From the NCBI GenBank assembly GCA_037833965.1, contig AP031356.1, forward strand, positions 17,816,501 through 17,880,500: a DNA stretch of 64,000 nucleotides, written 5' to 3'. The translations under genes and the position numbers were made by a program. Origin of the DNA: Marchantia polymorpha subsp. ruderalis. Lineage: Eukaryota; Streptophyta; Marchantiopsida; Marchantiales; Marchantiaceae. The notes beneath the pieces are model-generated. The model was not told the DNA's origin, ran no database searches, and saw only the letters and a list, made by a program, of their open reading frames with translations. Of this stretch, positions 24,701 to 38,381 are shown in pieces (position 1 is the stretch's first letter; each line of letters begins with the position of its first letter).

Positions 24701-27700
24701 GCTCTCCTGTCCTATGTGTGTGTGTGGGGATGTGAGTAGCATGTCAGCAATGTAGAGTGTATGACAATACATATTCGCACAACAATTTACCAAAGTAACA
24801 ATTGATCATTCTTATCTATCTTACTTTTACAACAATAAATCATAGTAAGTTTGACTAGTTTTCAACATGTGTCAATATGTCATTTGACTCCAAAACCTTC
24901 GAGATGTATATTAATCCTTAGATTGAATTGACAACATGCCATTTGTGCCTTTTCAACTCCTAAAACCTCCAATTGCCACTGAATCAACATTAGATTAAGT
25001 CTCAATAATGAAATCTTCATTATTTAGTCAAAACATTAAAATCTAGACATGAAATCAAACTAGATTTAGTCTAAAACTAGACTTTTGTATGAAAGAAAAT
25101 AGAGGTGTACATACAAATCTTCTAGAACTCCCTTGATGATTCCGCCAAGTATAGACATTATAGCTAAACATAATCATAACTTGATAAACTTAGTTATACC
25201 TAGCTAGACTTAGTCATAATTATCTAGACTTAGTTATACCTAAGCTTACCATGATTAACTCCTTGGATATTTCTAGTTCTATTTCACGCATACACCAACC
25301 GGTCTTACAAGTCGTAGGCAACATTCTTCGTGAACCTGAATTTTTATCTTGTGGTGATATTTTCTTGCTAATGTGAAGGTTGTAATCTGAACTTGAATAA
25401 TAAGTGGCTAAAGAATCAGGTAGAAGGAAGAACACAAACCGTGAGAATCTATTCAGTACTGATCATGTATTTAACATGTTGGAGATACATAAGTGATTCT
25501 AAGAATCCAGAGTTCAAAGTTTCTAAAAATTTGAAAGCTTCACAATCACAATTTATGTTTACAGCCTCATCTACCTTCTTGTAAGAAAATTTTGGAGCAT
25601 GTGAACATAAGCAAGGTTTTAAAAGACTGCAGTTGCCCAAATTTCATCTGCTAAACTCGCCAATCGTTTTGAAAAAAAATTTGATTTTGTCAGAAGTATT
25701 TTGAAGTTTCTATGATTCCGCACAACAAACTTTGCCTACTTCCTCTACTTTCTTTTCAAATTAACTTCTATGACATCTAGAGTACTGACAATCGGCAGAA
25801 ATCTTATCAATGACGATCTATTTCAGAAAACTTGCTTGTTGGATATCTCAAACCACACTTCTTGTCCTCGAACTCAAACTTTTTTCAAAAAGACTCTAAA
25901 CACCTCAAACTTGCCTCGAGCGTCGCCGTCAAAACCTGTAGGCAAGAGACATTTGTCACTATCAAAAAGCTCTTTTAGCGGCATTCGTCTTCGACTCTGA
26001 CGACACAGACCTGCCACACACAATGTCACAAAAAATGCAACATTGGTTTGATAACATTTGTGAGTCTAAAATATGCAAGACAATGATGAGCCCAAATGCA
26101 AATAGACCAAAATGGATACACGTAGTCGTAACATGATTCACCCTTACAAGATCTACGTCCACGGGGAAAACACACAAAAGAATTTACTACCATAATGAAA
26201 CACAACGATTGACAGTGCAGAAGCATGAGGGTATATAACTCACCACCGACGACCAATCTAGCTATAAGTAACTATTTCCTAAGATTACTCCTTCATCGGA
26301 GTTGACCTCAACACTAATAACAAAAATCAAATAAACTGATCATAAATTGATTTAAGTAGCACTTTATTTTAAGTGTAAAATATTTATTTAGAAAAGAAAT
26401 TTATGAATATATTATTTAGAATAAATAATATCTTAATTCAAAATAATAAATATGACATTTTATATTTTAACAAAAAAGTCTAAACATCATGATATTCATT
26501 TAAACATTAAAGAAATATATTTTTCAAGAGATACTTTATAAATCTTTTATTTGAGTAGATTGAAAATAAATGTGAATCCTATAATTCATATTTAATGTTA
26601 TGAAATAAAAATCTCAACTCATTTTTATCAATTTTGACCAAGGTGAAGTTTTATAGCAAAATGATCAGGATCATAGATTGATATTATTTGAAAATAATAA
26701 TATAGTTTATCTTTATTTTTTATATAGATTTAAGATCAATAAATAAAAATTAGAACAAATTCTTTTGTAATACTTCTACAAGGTAAATTGTAATTATCAC
26801 AGCAAAAATTCTAATCTACTATCAAGTTATATTGATGAAAATTGACCTTGAATGTATCAATATATCTAGCTTGCAAAAATGAATTAATGATCAACCAGGA
26901 GAATATTTATTAAATACCTATTGATGTGATTCATAGGATATCAATCATGGTTTTAATTCTTTCAATGTAAAGAGATTTATTTAAATGATTTAAATATATT
27001 TGTCATGTGATGATATTGAATTCCTTTGGTTTCATTGCTTGATGGAGTATTATCATTCATCTAGGTTCTTTAGAAACAGTTAATTGTTATGGTATTTTTT
27101 GAACGCATTCACTCAAATCATGTGTTTTTTTCATTCCATAACAAGCTTTGGATCGGAGAAGAAAATTGTCAAGGGAAGGGACAATGTCTGTTTGCATTAC
27201 ATCGACTTTCCACGTCAACATTTGCATGCGTCAACTATCATAAGATGTAAAGGTATTCAGGAATAGTATTACTTTTCTCTTCAATTTGAAAGATTGGCCA
27301 TTGCTTCTTTCCACATTTCATAATTATGTATATCGATCTTTTACTCCGTATATGGGTATTATGAACTGTATGTTGCTGTTCATCTTCTAGATCTCATTCA
27401 TATTGCTCTTGTGCTTCCTGTGTTACGCTTCCCTTCCTTCTAGAAGTCGCTTACAAAATTGCCAACTTAGAAGTTCAGGTGTCATGGAAGTGAAAGAATT
27501 GCGCAAGTTTTGTGACAGAAAACTGTCGAAGCACTGCCAAATAGATGGGTTCATAAGTCAAACTCCTCTTATAACAGAATGAGAAATTTCTTCCCGACCT
27601 CTTCGCTCGAATGTCCCAGATTGTAGCAGAATGTAGTACTTTTCGCGAGAGGGCAGAAGGCTGACAAACGCCTGCAGCATGCCACATGGCAGATGCAACT

Positions 27701-28250
27701 CGTACGTGGCGAGCGGCCCCACATCTCAAGCAGGGCTAGGCCTCAAAAGGGGAAAGATTCTCGATGTTCATCCGCAGCATCAAATACAGGCCACAGTACG
27801 TCGGGAGCAGTCACAGAGGACGACAATCGACGGAAGCTCCGTCTCCGATGTCAAGAGTAGTTGACCGTCAGATGGCTCATCCACGGCCGGGGCGGAGGAT
27901 ATCTCGGACACTAGTCGGACGAGCAGCGCAATCGACGGGAGCATGCGATCGACCGGCTAATTATGGCCCGGCTCAGCGTGGCGTCGACGGGAGCTGCCGT
28001 CAGTTCCCGTCGCTGGAGACGCTCGAGCCGACGAGCGAGGGCAAGCCACGGCGGAGAAACGGGAGGCTAAGACTGGACGCTTCTTTTTGTCGATGGCCGG
28101 CTCTCGTTCCGAGGAGAGTCCGACCGAAAGGGAGCAGCAAAGCGAAGGGCAGCGAAGGGAAGGGAAGGAAAGGGAAGGGAATGGGGGCGAGGAAGGATGT
28201 GAGGGAGGGAGAGGATCTTTTGCGGTGGTGTCAGGCGAGGTTTGACGAGG
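21720..28250. other. Long intergenic stretch, mostly AT-rich, no supported gene
   Basis: Only short ORFs without motifs are present. A segment near 22,900-23,160 has a TATATATA box-like run and the flavour of an LTR, but no partner copy was seen. The part from 26,330 to 27,050 is extremely AT-rich. From about 27,660 the GC content rises towards the PEX16 promoter, with a GGGAA/GGAAA purine-rich run at about 28,141-28,200 on the + strand. Confidence 0.5.
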
Positions 28251-28317
28251 TTTAGGCGGTGGAATTCCATCGTGCCCGTGCCTGGGGAGTGGTCGATCAG
28301 GTGAAGACGGAATAGTG

Positions 28318-28377
28318 ATGTGTGATCTGCGGCACCGCGAAGGGTGGACTGGGAAATTGCGTTTTCCAGGGTTTTAG
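28318..28377 (+). promoter_or_regulatory. Upstream ORF in the probable PEX16 leader
   Basis: An ATG at 28,318 opens a 19-codon frame (MCDLRHREGWTGKLRFPGF) ending in TAG at 28,375-28,377, 48 bases before the PEX16 start. If the transcript starts upstream of it, as the GC-rich leader suggests, ribosomes would meet this uORF first and PEX16 would depend on leaky scanning or reinitiation. The transcription start is not known. Confidence 0.35.
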
Positions 28378-28425
28378 AAGCTCAGAGTTCTCAGTCGACG
28401 ATCAATTCGATCTGCAGGGTTTAGA

Positions 28426-31400
28426 ATGATGGAAGCTTACAAGGAGTGGGTGCGGCACAACCGGCAATGGATCTCCTCCCTTGAAAGTCTTGCCAACGTG
28501 AGATTTCCCATTTCTTTCGTTTTCTTGAAATTGTTTTTCATGGTTTTGTTTGCACACTCACGTAGGACCTGATCGCCTTTGTGTGTCTTCTTTACTCGTG
28601 CTTTAGAGAAGTTGGTGTGGCCTTTTGTTCCCTGTCAATTTCGCCGATCATGCTGCGTGAATTGTTGCTGTCCAAGTACAATTAACGCACATTCATGCAG
28701 CTGGAGAATTTTCTCAACCGGATTATATGTACGGTCTATTTTACTTGATGGAATGTAGGTTTTCATTTGTCCTCTCTAACCCAGCTCATCAAACCTCATG
28801 CATGGAAACTGTCGGTCAAAAAGAAGTTTGGAAATCTCCACTATGCACCAGGAGTGTGCTTATGTAATCAAATTAAGTTGGAGCTGTCTGATTCGAGTTC
28901 GTTTCTCTCAGCTAGTGCTGACAAATTATTTGAACTTGGTATTCTACATGTGTGCTGGTTCAGACTGCGACTTGGTTCTTGCCGGAGCGTTTTGCAAATT
29001 ATGAGCTCGCCTCTGAAGCTGGTACGCTGTCTGACTCTGAAGCAGTTACAATTATGCTATATCGAAGTACAAGTAAATCAGCTGAAGAAACTACTTTTCA
29101 GCGTTCTTGAAGAGGACATACTTCATCCATAAAGAATGTGATTTACAAGAAGCGAACCTTGACGAAATATTTTCATCTGAACAAAATTTAATTGAAACAA
29201 ATGTTTTCGTCATTCTTGTAAAATTTTTTCCTTAGACCTTGTGTATCGTTTTCTTTCTCTAAATTCCTACCTGCCTATTTAAATGTGAATCCCCATTCTG
29301 CACAATCAACACAATTTCATCGTGTTGTTCATAGTTTTTTAGTTAGTTAGTTTGTTTGTTCAATTTCTCCCTTTTTTTTTTTTTTTTTTCTTTTCTTATC
29401 AATGTCCTCTCGCATTATGACATACGAGGTTATTTCGTTCAACGACCTCCAGACGAATCATTACAACACTCTGGTTGTTAATTTTCTTAGAGCTGGAACT
29501 GGTCTTAATTATCGATTCTAAGTATGTAAATAACTTATTAGACACTCTGCATAAGCCAACTTACACAGAGGCATCAAATGTGCAGGATAAGCCAAAGTTG
29601 AGCTGTGCTGTAAGATTCAAATTTTTATCATGTATCATTTGTTCTGCGTGACCTAAATAAGGTCCACGATATCCAAGATGATCATGCCAGTGAGGAGCAT
29701 ACACTTTCCTGTCAAAATGTTTTTTGACTTTATCACTGCCAATTTTCTCGCTAATTTCGCGTCTGCATTTGAAAAAACCCGTAAAGAGGACAGAGAATTG
29801 AGTTGTCGTTGGAAACAAACTACCTCCGTTTGCGGGATATTAGACATGGATCTAGACATTACCTTGTTGATAAAAACCATACGTTAGACCTTTGCTGCTG
29901 GGAGTTATAAACACTAGTTCTAAGCAAAGAGTAGGGCGAGGGAGCGCAATAATAGCCACTTTTTTTTGTCGAGATCTTGTTATGGAACATAGTATCATAT
30001 GGTCTTTCTTTAAGTTTAGAACAACATCTGTAACATCTCGACTCTCTTGCATTCCTGCAGTTTCAACTCTTCTGGGTCTTGTAACTGTTATGAACCAGCA
30101 CATTGTTGAAACGGCTCCGCCTGCTCGACGTCCAAGGGGAAGCGGACTTCCGACACCTGCACTACAACCAGAACAGGATGAAAGTTTTCCATGGGCTCTT
30201 TGCGTTTCTGTTATGAAGGAGGTTGAGGTGCTGACTGAAATGGCTGCTGAGACCTATTTGGGAAAAGATCAGAAATGGGCACCAGTAGCTTCAATTGAGG
30301 CCATAAAGTAAGTTAGTCGTGACTTGTTTTTCCACCGCGCGTTATCTGTATTTCTAGATTTTTAAACCGCACCCACATTGGCATCAGCAAATGGACTAGT
30401 GCAGTTACAGAGCTTTTTCAGTAGAAATTGCCTTTGAATTTGACATGTGTAGAAAGTAGTGTTTCAGAGAGAAATGGCTCTTTGCTGAAATGCTTATTGC
30501 ACATGTGGTGCAGATGGACTTGTGACGGGGAGAGTGCTGACTATTGTCTTCTCATAACTTGCTGTGCGTCTGGGCTGGTCAATCAGGGCACTTCTAAGAC
30601 TGATTATTCTGCGAAATAGCGGATATAAAATACTACTCGACGGTGGAGAAACAAAGAATTGTGAAGATCCCACTGAAAGGTCGGGTCCTTCCAGTCCAGA
30701 TGAGGGCAGCAGGCGTGCTTCACAAGGACAGGATATGCCTGGGAGACCGGGACATCAAGCTCCAGGTCCAAGTAGGCCCAGCTTAGATCCTGCCTTTTAT
30801 CCCCGAGATCTGGAGGGTCGAGCTATGCAAGCGATGCATAAGTTCGGTGCTCACAACACAGGCCAGAATAGACCTTCATGGGTTAGACAGAGACCCGGTC
30901 CTCCTCAGGATTTTAGGATTATAGAGCAACACTCATGTACGCGCCTTCACCACTATCTATTCCTTCTAAGTCCGTCGTTTCTTTAGAAGGCGGTGTAAAA
31001 CTTTGTTGATGAGAATTTTCTGATTTGACGATTACTGCTGGAAATAGCTGGCCGTACAAATTATTTTTACAAGCACCTCCAGGTCTGATGTTGCCAGCAA
31101 ACTTCCTGAAACCTTGTCTTACTTGTTAATGTCTACAGATGTTCCTAGACCTTTTCCGACTGGGCTGAAGCAAGAACCGGCGTACAAGAGTAGAGGGTTT
31201 CTGGCTGGGGAGGTTCTTCTTATATCGAGGCCACTTCTTTACGTATTGTTAGTCTGGCGATATGGCCTGAAGTCTTGGAGACCGTGGTTGTCAGCTCTCT
31301 CTATTGATCTAATTGGAATGTACCTGGTCTCCAGTGCAACCTCTGCCGCCGATAGACGTTTGGCATCGGATATTTTACCAGATATGCAGCAAGTCAATGA

Positions 31401-32418
31401 TGGTTCTTTATCAACACGAGAAAGACAAGAGGTTTGTTCTCACGTGAATTTAGTTCTAGTCCTAAGTGTTTCTCAGGTAGAAGTAGACTTTATTCATTTT
31501 TGAAATGTGCGTACACAGTTTTACCTGTAAACGAATCTAGTGAGGTGATGTTCTATCCCCTTCTTATATAGCTATGGTTTCGAGCTATATGTAATAATCT
31601 GCTCTATTTACAATGTTGAAAAAGATATTTGATCAAAGGAATAGTACGTTTGAAGCTGGGGAGAACGGGTGGGGATATCGATGAATCTCCTTATGCTTTA
31701 TACTAGTATTGTGATGTTCCCAATTTGAAATGGAGAAAAAAAAATGACTTCTGGGAAACCTATCAGAAAATAGAGGCGATCAACCAAGGAGCTTGGGATG
31801 TGTCTCTTGTGATAACTAGAATAACGAACAACTTTTTTTTTAAAATCACTGTTTGGAAATCTAGAAAGTCATGATTACGGATTGCTCTATGCTTTCAACC
31901 CCTTGCATGCAATTGATGATCACAATAGTGTACAGTTTGAGTGCTCCAAGTTCGTGAGACTGATTCATCTTTTTTGGGTCGCTTTTGTTTTTGTTTTTTG
32001 GGGTCCATTTCAGCTTAGACGAAGGCAGCTACTCTGGGCACTTTACGTTATGCGGAATCCGTTTTTTGACCGCTACACCAGGTACACTGCTCCCTTACTT
32101 CGTGTCAAACAGTTGAGACAGAAATAGCAAGTCGGCTGATGCTTCCATTTTGACTGACTGTTGATTTTTGTTGATTTCTTTTCAGGCGTCCCCTGGAGAG
32201 AGTTGAGAGAATTTTGTCTCCCGTCCCGATAGTTGGTACTTTAGCAGGTGAGTTAAGTTTGTCTAGGAATCTCTGTTTCGCTTTTCACTTTCTCGCTTTG
32301 TACAACGAATAAAGCTTGCCCCATCAAATCTCTAACATACTTTTGGACTTATCCAGGGAAAGCAGTTGAGTTATTATACGCTGTCCAAGGATTCTATTCA
32401 TACACTGCAGCATCTTGA
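28426..32418 (+). CDS. PEX16: Peroxin 16 (PEX16/SSE1-type), peroxisome membrane biogenesis
   Basis: PEX16 is an integral membrane peroxin that helps recruit peroxisomal membrane proteins with PEX3 and PEX19, partly through the ER; plant mutants (shrunken seed 1) affect storage bodies. Eight exons join in phase to 403 codons: 28,426-28,497; 28,964-29,021; 30,061-30,307; 30,587-30,936; 31,139-31,431; 32,014-32,081; 32,186-32,247; 32,357-32,418, all with GT-AG borders. The N-terminus MMEAYKEWVRHNR matches the plant family start MEAYK; either tandem ATG could serve. Further landmarks are TATWFLPERF, LGLVTVMNQHIVE (residues about 48-60), LILRNSGYKILLDGGE-like text in exon 4, a Pro/Gly/Arg-rich low-complexity linker, hydrophobic GEVLLISRPLLYVLLVWRYG (266-285), IDLIGMYL (298-305) and WALYVMRNPFFDRYTR (348-363). 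Length is slightly above Arabidopsis PEX16 because the linker is longer. No frame defect was seen. Confidence 0.93.
29022..30060. other. PEX16 intron 2, with T18 run and coding-like antisense segment
   Basis: At 1,039 bp this is the longest PEX16 intron. It holds an 18-base T run (29,372-29,389). On the minus strand an 85-codon frame (29,818-29,561) contains FFKCRREISEKIGSD and VYAPHWHDHLGYRGPYLGHA, which read like real protein, not random sequence. I do not recognise the family. It may be a fragment of a transposon or retrocopy that landed in the intron. Confidence 0.45.
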
Positions 32419-32849
32419 AAGGCCTGCGATCATGCCCTATCTGAGCATGCACACAAATTCAAAACAGAAATCCCGGTACGTTGGTGATCGAATGATTTTA
32501 TAATCCACGGTAGCTCATGAAAGATATGTTTAGCTCGAGGCTTAAGGTGGATCTCAGATATATTTATTTGACCTTGCTGTCGTTTGAGTTGATTTCAGCT
32601 TTTTAGTCCATGCCAGTGAAATGAGTTGTCATCTTGTGGTGCTTGCAGCCTACATTCATTCACGGTCATGGCTCACGGTGGTTCCTGAAACTTATGTAGC
32701 CTGGTAATGACGTGATTTTTACGGGACATAGTTCATGTCCTCGGATATTGTGAAAAGCTCCCTGGCGGAGGTTTTATGTACAAAGCAGTACTAGGTGATT
32801 GATTCAATGTTACCTCTGCAACCAGAGATCATCCGCATTTATACACGTA

Positions 32850-32855
32850 AATAAA
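32850..32855 (+). terminator. Possible PEX16 poly(A) signal
   Basis: An AATAAA hexamer lies about 430 bases after the PEX16 stop. It is the first clear one downstream. Plant poly(A) signals are loose, so an earlier end is possible. Confidence 0.3.
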
Positions 32856-32899
32856 GTGCCACAGTTTCTGACATGAGAGTGAACTGTCCTATTTGATAA

Positions 32900-34584
32900 C
32901 GGGCCCCATGCATGTAGACGGTCCAGCACTATTTCGATTCAGGTGTAGTTGGTTCTTGACGAGTAACTGAGTTCTTGAACTGCGCAAAGGGCTCTTTGTG
33001 TACAGTCTGAAGTATCCAATCAATCTCTTTCTTGCTGAGTTCGAAGCTTCTGCCGAGTAGTTGGAACTTGCTCAACTTCTTTTCACCTGGTATACGGCCT
33101 TCATTTAAAACTAGGTAACGTCTTTCGTAAATTAGATATCTGGTGTGACAATGAGTCAGATTTACAGGGCTATTTGTGTTGACGGGGTAAAATGCTGCTG
33201 GGATATTTTCGGGTACATTTTCACGAGTCTTGCAACCGGGGGCTTATTTCAAGTATTGTTGGTCCTGCACTAAATTTTGCTGCATGATCCAAGTTAAAGC
33301 TTCAACGGAACTCACAGTGATAAATTTGACATATATTTGCCTGCGTTTTGGAGGAGTTGAGAGTGATACAGAAGAAACGAGCCGCTGTTCTTCGTTTACC
33401 TCGTGAATCAGGAGTTGAACTTAAAGAACGATGCGACTAGATCATATTGGTAAACAACGTTCGCACTTGAACATCTTCAATGAACGCTCTAATCTACTTA
33501 GTCGGTTAACAGGTTCCTTGTTCTTCCTTAATCTAATTTACTCTCCCAGTATGTCCAGGAGTCCCAGACTCACAGTAGGTAAGGTTGAGCTTTCATGGTA
33601 AACTTCCTGTTTCCTGAACTCAGACGCACAGTGTAGCCGGAAGACCCATTCATATCTCGACCGTGTCTTCTTATTCACAAACACGGCGTTTCTTAATTAC
33701 ATTGAAGTCTGTACGATCTTCTTAACGTCCCACAGTATTGCTTTAAAGTTCAAAGAGAAGGGAGAACATATCAAGGATGCTGAAGGTTGTCCCAAGCTTG
33801 GCAATGTGTCATGTCGTGATAATCACAGACACAACACATTTAATGGTATAAAACTTCATCTTTGATTAGTACGAAGGTCATGCGTTACCCCACGCCAGTA
33901 GCATGGGATCTAACACTCGTGGAAAGTCTGCGCACCTGCAACGCAAGGAAAGACATGGATGTGGGCACAAGTTGCTGATCTCAATTAACCACCTACTTCC
34001 TTGTAGCCTATGAAGTGTTAAAGGTCAAACCTGATTACATTGCTGATTGTAAACTACTGTGTCCTTACAATTAACTTCTCAGATGCTGTGGATGATACGG
34101 CTAGCTCCAGGTTTGACGTTCATACTCTTAAAAGATGTCGGTGATGATCTAGAAAAGTACTTTCTTTACGGATCTGCGTTTACTTTCATTTTTTGCCTCC
34201 AGAGGTCTCTGATTCAATTCGTACGTTCATTCCATCCTTCTTTCTTTCCATGCGTCCCCGTTTCCTCCTTTGACTGCATAACCCATGTAGCAGTGGAAGC
34301 CTGAACCACCCAAGCATGAACCAACTAACTAGTCTTAAATATACCAATGTAAAAAGTCATAGCGGTTCCTTCACATTCCTTCCTTGCAAAAAGCCCAAAT
34401 TCAATCAGAATCCAATTCTGTCTTGTGGTGCAAACCAGATGAGCCATATGGACGCTGGATGGAGAAGAAGCTTAGGCCTCCGCGTTGATTGCCTGCCAGC
34501 TTTGACGACGAAATGCACCAGGTCCATGTCTGCTCCGAGCTGGTGCCCGCAGCATGGATGCATCGCGGGTGCCTCGGGTGTTGG

Positions 34585-34615
<31 letters not shown>

Positions 34616-37600
34616 CCTGGTCTCTCGGATGAGCGTTCGCATTGCATTTTCGTCAGCCCCTTGTACTGTCAAGGCAAAGCTGAGATAACGATAGACATTC
34701 TTTCCTTTCCCTTTCAACTGGTCTCCCCGACAGATGCTGGCTTTCTTCAAATTACTTAGCATCACATTATGTCCTATAGTACTCACGGCCGTGGCAGTTC
34801 ATCGGGAACAGGAATCAATTCCCAATCTCGGCTGGCCCGGCTGCTGCGCTAGAAATTGTACACGAGCACGCTCTGTGTAAAATTCGAACGGAAATCACCA
34901 TTATAGCTCAGAAGCATGTGTCGAGCAGAGGAGTTACTATCCCGTGTAACGCTTGGACAAACTGAAATTGACTGGAATCATAGAGTCAAATTTGGGAAGA
35001 TTTATTCGATTATACATCGCCCAGCATCATCATTGACCTGACCGTACGCGCTATGGACTTCACCAATGCATTAAACCCAGTTCACGTGTATTAATGAAGG
35101 AACCATCCAATTCAAGATAGAACATAAGTGACCAATCTGAAACTTGCACAGAACTGACTTATGAACTGGTGGCAGGAAAAATCACATCACATCAAGCGGC
35201 CTAACCTGACCTGCGTCCAGGAATCACAACACTCTCCACCATTCGCATTCTTGGGCCGAATCACTCCAAAATAGGAGCACGAAGCAGGATCAGGTGAAGC
35301 CTGAATCTGAGGCCCCAGCAGCAGCAATAGCAGAGGCTCCCAGCGAGTCGAGATCCTCGTGGGACGACGACGCCTGTACTGCAGGATGTAACCACGGTCT
35401 CACGATAAGGCTGCACAGTTCATGTAACATCCAACTGCGATTGCGACTACGATTGTTGTATCACAGTCTGACAGTCAAACTCGACTCAGTAGCTCTACTG
35501 TTGAATGCTTACTCAGTGCATTTTTTAACTGGCGATTCTTAGAGAACAAAGGGACCTGGTTAATTAAAATTAGCACTCAAATAAACCTCAGACCGGACTG
35601 GTCCCGGTTCGTATACGATTCACCGTATATTGTACACAGAATACCTTCAGCGGCTCGCTAGAAACTGTCACCTGACTCGGTTGGTGGATGGCCTCCACTA
35701 GTTTCTCGGTCGATATGCCCAACTGGCCAGTTTTTGTACTGCAATTTGCATGAACACTTCGCCAGTTTGTCTTCTTCTCCAAACTTGAAACGGGCTGAAT
35801 GTGGCGATCCATGACTTTCGGAAGATCGACTTTCAACTACGTGAACTCTCCACCATCGACCTCCACTTGCCCACAGAATCACGAGATTCACCAGGTTGTG
35901 GGACGGATCAGGGGGAGCTTTCAAGAGTAGCTATTTTTGACTGCACTAAATGATCATACGGAAAACAGTGGCTCGGTTCACAAACGGCCACCACATGATG
36001 CGCACCAGAATGGAGTACCGATCAAAATAGATCCAAATATCTTTTCCTCATTGGATGAATAAATTGCTGTACTGAAGGAACTAAAACTGCGATTGCGCTC
36101 GATTTTCTACTGCTCTTTTGTGGGCTTTTGCCGTTGCTTGATTCGAGTATTTATTCCCAATCGCACCCCTTGCGACTCTGGTCAGTATCGAGGTAAGAGA
36201 AAAGTGCAAAATATAGTTCACGTTTTTATTGAAGGGAATACTCAGATGCCTTTCAGTTATGCACACTATCCAGCAACATATCTCGAAAGAAATTACACGA
36301 AAGTTGGCTATGGGCTTTGTGCTTAATACTCACCGGAACGATTTTGTTGTGACAAACTTATTATTGTGTTCCCATGTCTGTTTTCTGTTCACTTGTCCTC
36401 CTTACAGATCAAGTTTTCGACGTCTGTGGCCAATCGATAGTCTCTTGAATGCAAACTTTGCGCGTCTGGATAAGAGCAAACCTCGTAATTGTCGTGAAAC
36501 CGAGATGTACGACACGGAATTGCGCTCGTACTCTTGGTTCCGTGCTGCGTACTGTTGTTTTATGGCGAAGCTGAGATGATAGTCCGATAACTTCATGACG
36601 CATTCATGAGGGGCAGCCCTTGTCGCTCTTGTCGGCGTCGGTGTCCAGGACTTTAGCAGCAACCTGGTAAAGTGAGCGGCGACTCGTGACTGAACCTCGA
36701 TGGATACTGGTCTTACGGACATCGACACCGTATAACAATAAAAGAGGATGCGTTGCGCTACAATACGGTCGGATTGAAGATGTCAAATGCACGGGCAATG
36801 TTGAACTATATACCGCTCCATTTCCGTCTTACCGAGTCGAGTTGGTCCCAGTCTCTGCTGTCGGATCATCCGACATGTCTTTGCGGTCACGAGATTCGCC
36901 GACTGACCGACCGACTGACTGCATGCCGCAGATCATGAGCACGTATATACATGACGGAGAAGCCAATATATCAAAGGCCAGGGTGGACAGATTTGCGGGT
37001 TCAGTGTTGGGACATCACATGGCCGCTGCTGTTCATTCTCGTGCGTCACACGAGGCCACGCCTTGAGGATGCTCCCAGCACTCGAGAGAGCAGTGTGGAG
37101 CATGGGAGGCTTCACTTCGCCAGTCAGTCACATCATCCATTCGCCAGCTCGTTTAGAACCAGATCTCGGATCAGGTTATTGGACGGCATCAGGTTGTCAC
37201 CGGACTTTCTTCTCATCAGACAACCAGCCAAATTACTTCCCAGTCCCCAACTCTCGGCATCTCCCGGTGATTTTGGCTTTCCCCGCCTCGTACGGTCTAT
37301 TTTTACACTTTGTATTATTTTGTACAACTATTTTTTCTTGTATTTGGTTCTAGCCTAAATTTTATTACTAGCCATAGTACTTACTGTGCGTAAAACGACT
37401 AACGTCAAACGTCAGGATGTTTTCATACAAAATCAGCAAGTAATCTTGACACTGACCCGGTCCATTAACTTGAAACCTGAGTTAAACTCCTGCAACCTCC
37501 TACCCCATAAACATGCATGGTTCACTAGAAGTAATGATATGATTGACTAAGAATAAACTTAATTATGATGAAACTATAAATACATCATATTAAGTTACAA

Positions 37601-38030
37601 ACTTTTATACCAATTCATGAGAAAAGTAAATAAAGTCTCAAATTCCAATTCTTGAGACAGATGATACAATTATAAATATTAGCAAAGGTGGTCAACAATG
37701 ATAAAATGTTCAAGTAGCCTCCATGTTTCATCCTGAATATCAAGTCACATCCCTGCGATTTAGTGTTACGAATGACAAGTGGAGCATAGGAAAACCCTGA
37801 AGATAAAGATATGAAATTGAAGACGAGGATTGATGAGAAGTGCTAAAATATATTATATCAAATTGCACATGAGTATATTCTATTAGATTATCAATCTTCG
37901 TGCAATAGACACTAGGGATCCAATGATGGAACATACAATATATTTTCAATACACAGTGGGCAAGTGGCTAATCTACAAGGCATATCACTAAATGTTGGTG
38001 TTGTACTAGGGTCATTTTGTCCATCAAAAC
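32900..38030. other. Intergenic stretch, no supported gene
   Basis: Short ORFs on both strands, up to about 135 codons, show no family motifs. A perfect AT dinucleotide repeat lies at 34,585-34,612. Between about 35.2 and 37.3 kb GC content is higher and several overlapping frames are open, followed by a T-rich, 3'-end-like stretch near 37,300-37,370. An unrecognised or noncoding transcript on the + strand is possible. Confidence 0.4.
34585..34612. repeat. AT dinucleotide microsatellite
   Basis: Fourteen perfect AT units. Confidence 0.9.
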
Positions 38031-38381
38031 TGTTGTGATGACTTAAATCCGAAGACTGAATCACACACTTCGACAGGTAGCACTGGGGTCTCGCTGCCAG
38101 GTCAACAAGTCGGGGGCCAAATGATACACGATGTTTGTAGTTCGGGCCTTAATGTTTTGTCTATTATTGTATATTGGACCGTTGTCTTGCGGCCCAATTC
38201 TGGTAGGGTAGTAGCTATGTAAACCCTAGCCGTCGTTGTAATCTGTAACTCTGTCTCTAATCAAAATCTGATCACCCTCTGCCCGTGGATGTAGCCATGT
38301 GTGTTGTTCTTCTTCTTCGTCTTCGTCTTCGTTAGATGTGTGTTGATCTTCGTCTTTATCGTTTTCGATTCCGTTATAACA
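38031..38381 (+). repeat. 5' LTR of the copia element
   Basis: 351 bp, starting TGTTGTGATGA and ending TTATAACA, in the TG...CA form. The right part is rich in TCTTCG repeats that the 3' LTR lacks. Confidence 0.9.

Noticed and set aside
24515-24739. Short + strand frame in AT-rich DNA
   Set aside because: No motif and no context. Length is within chance expectation.
34059-34304. Hydrophobic + strand frame after an acceptor-like TTCTCAG
   Set aside because: No partner exon or family resemblance was found. T-rich DNA readily gives hydrophobic chance frames.
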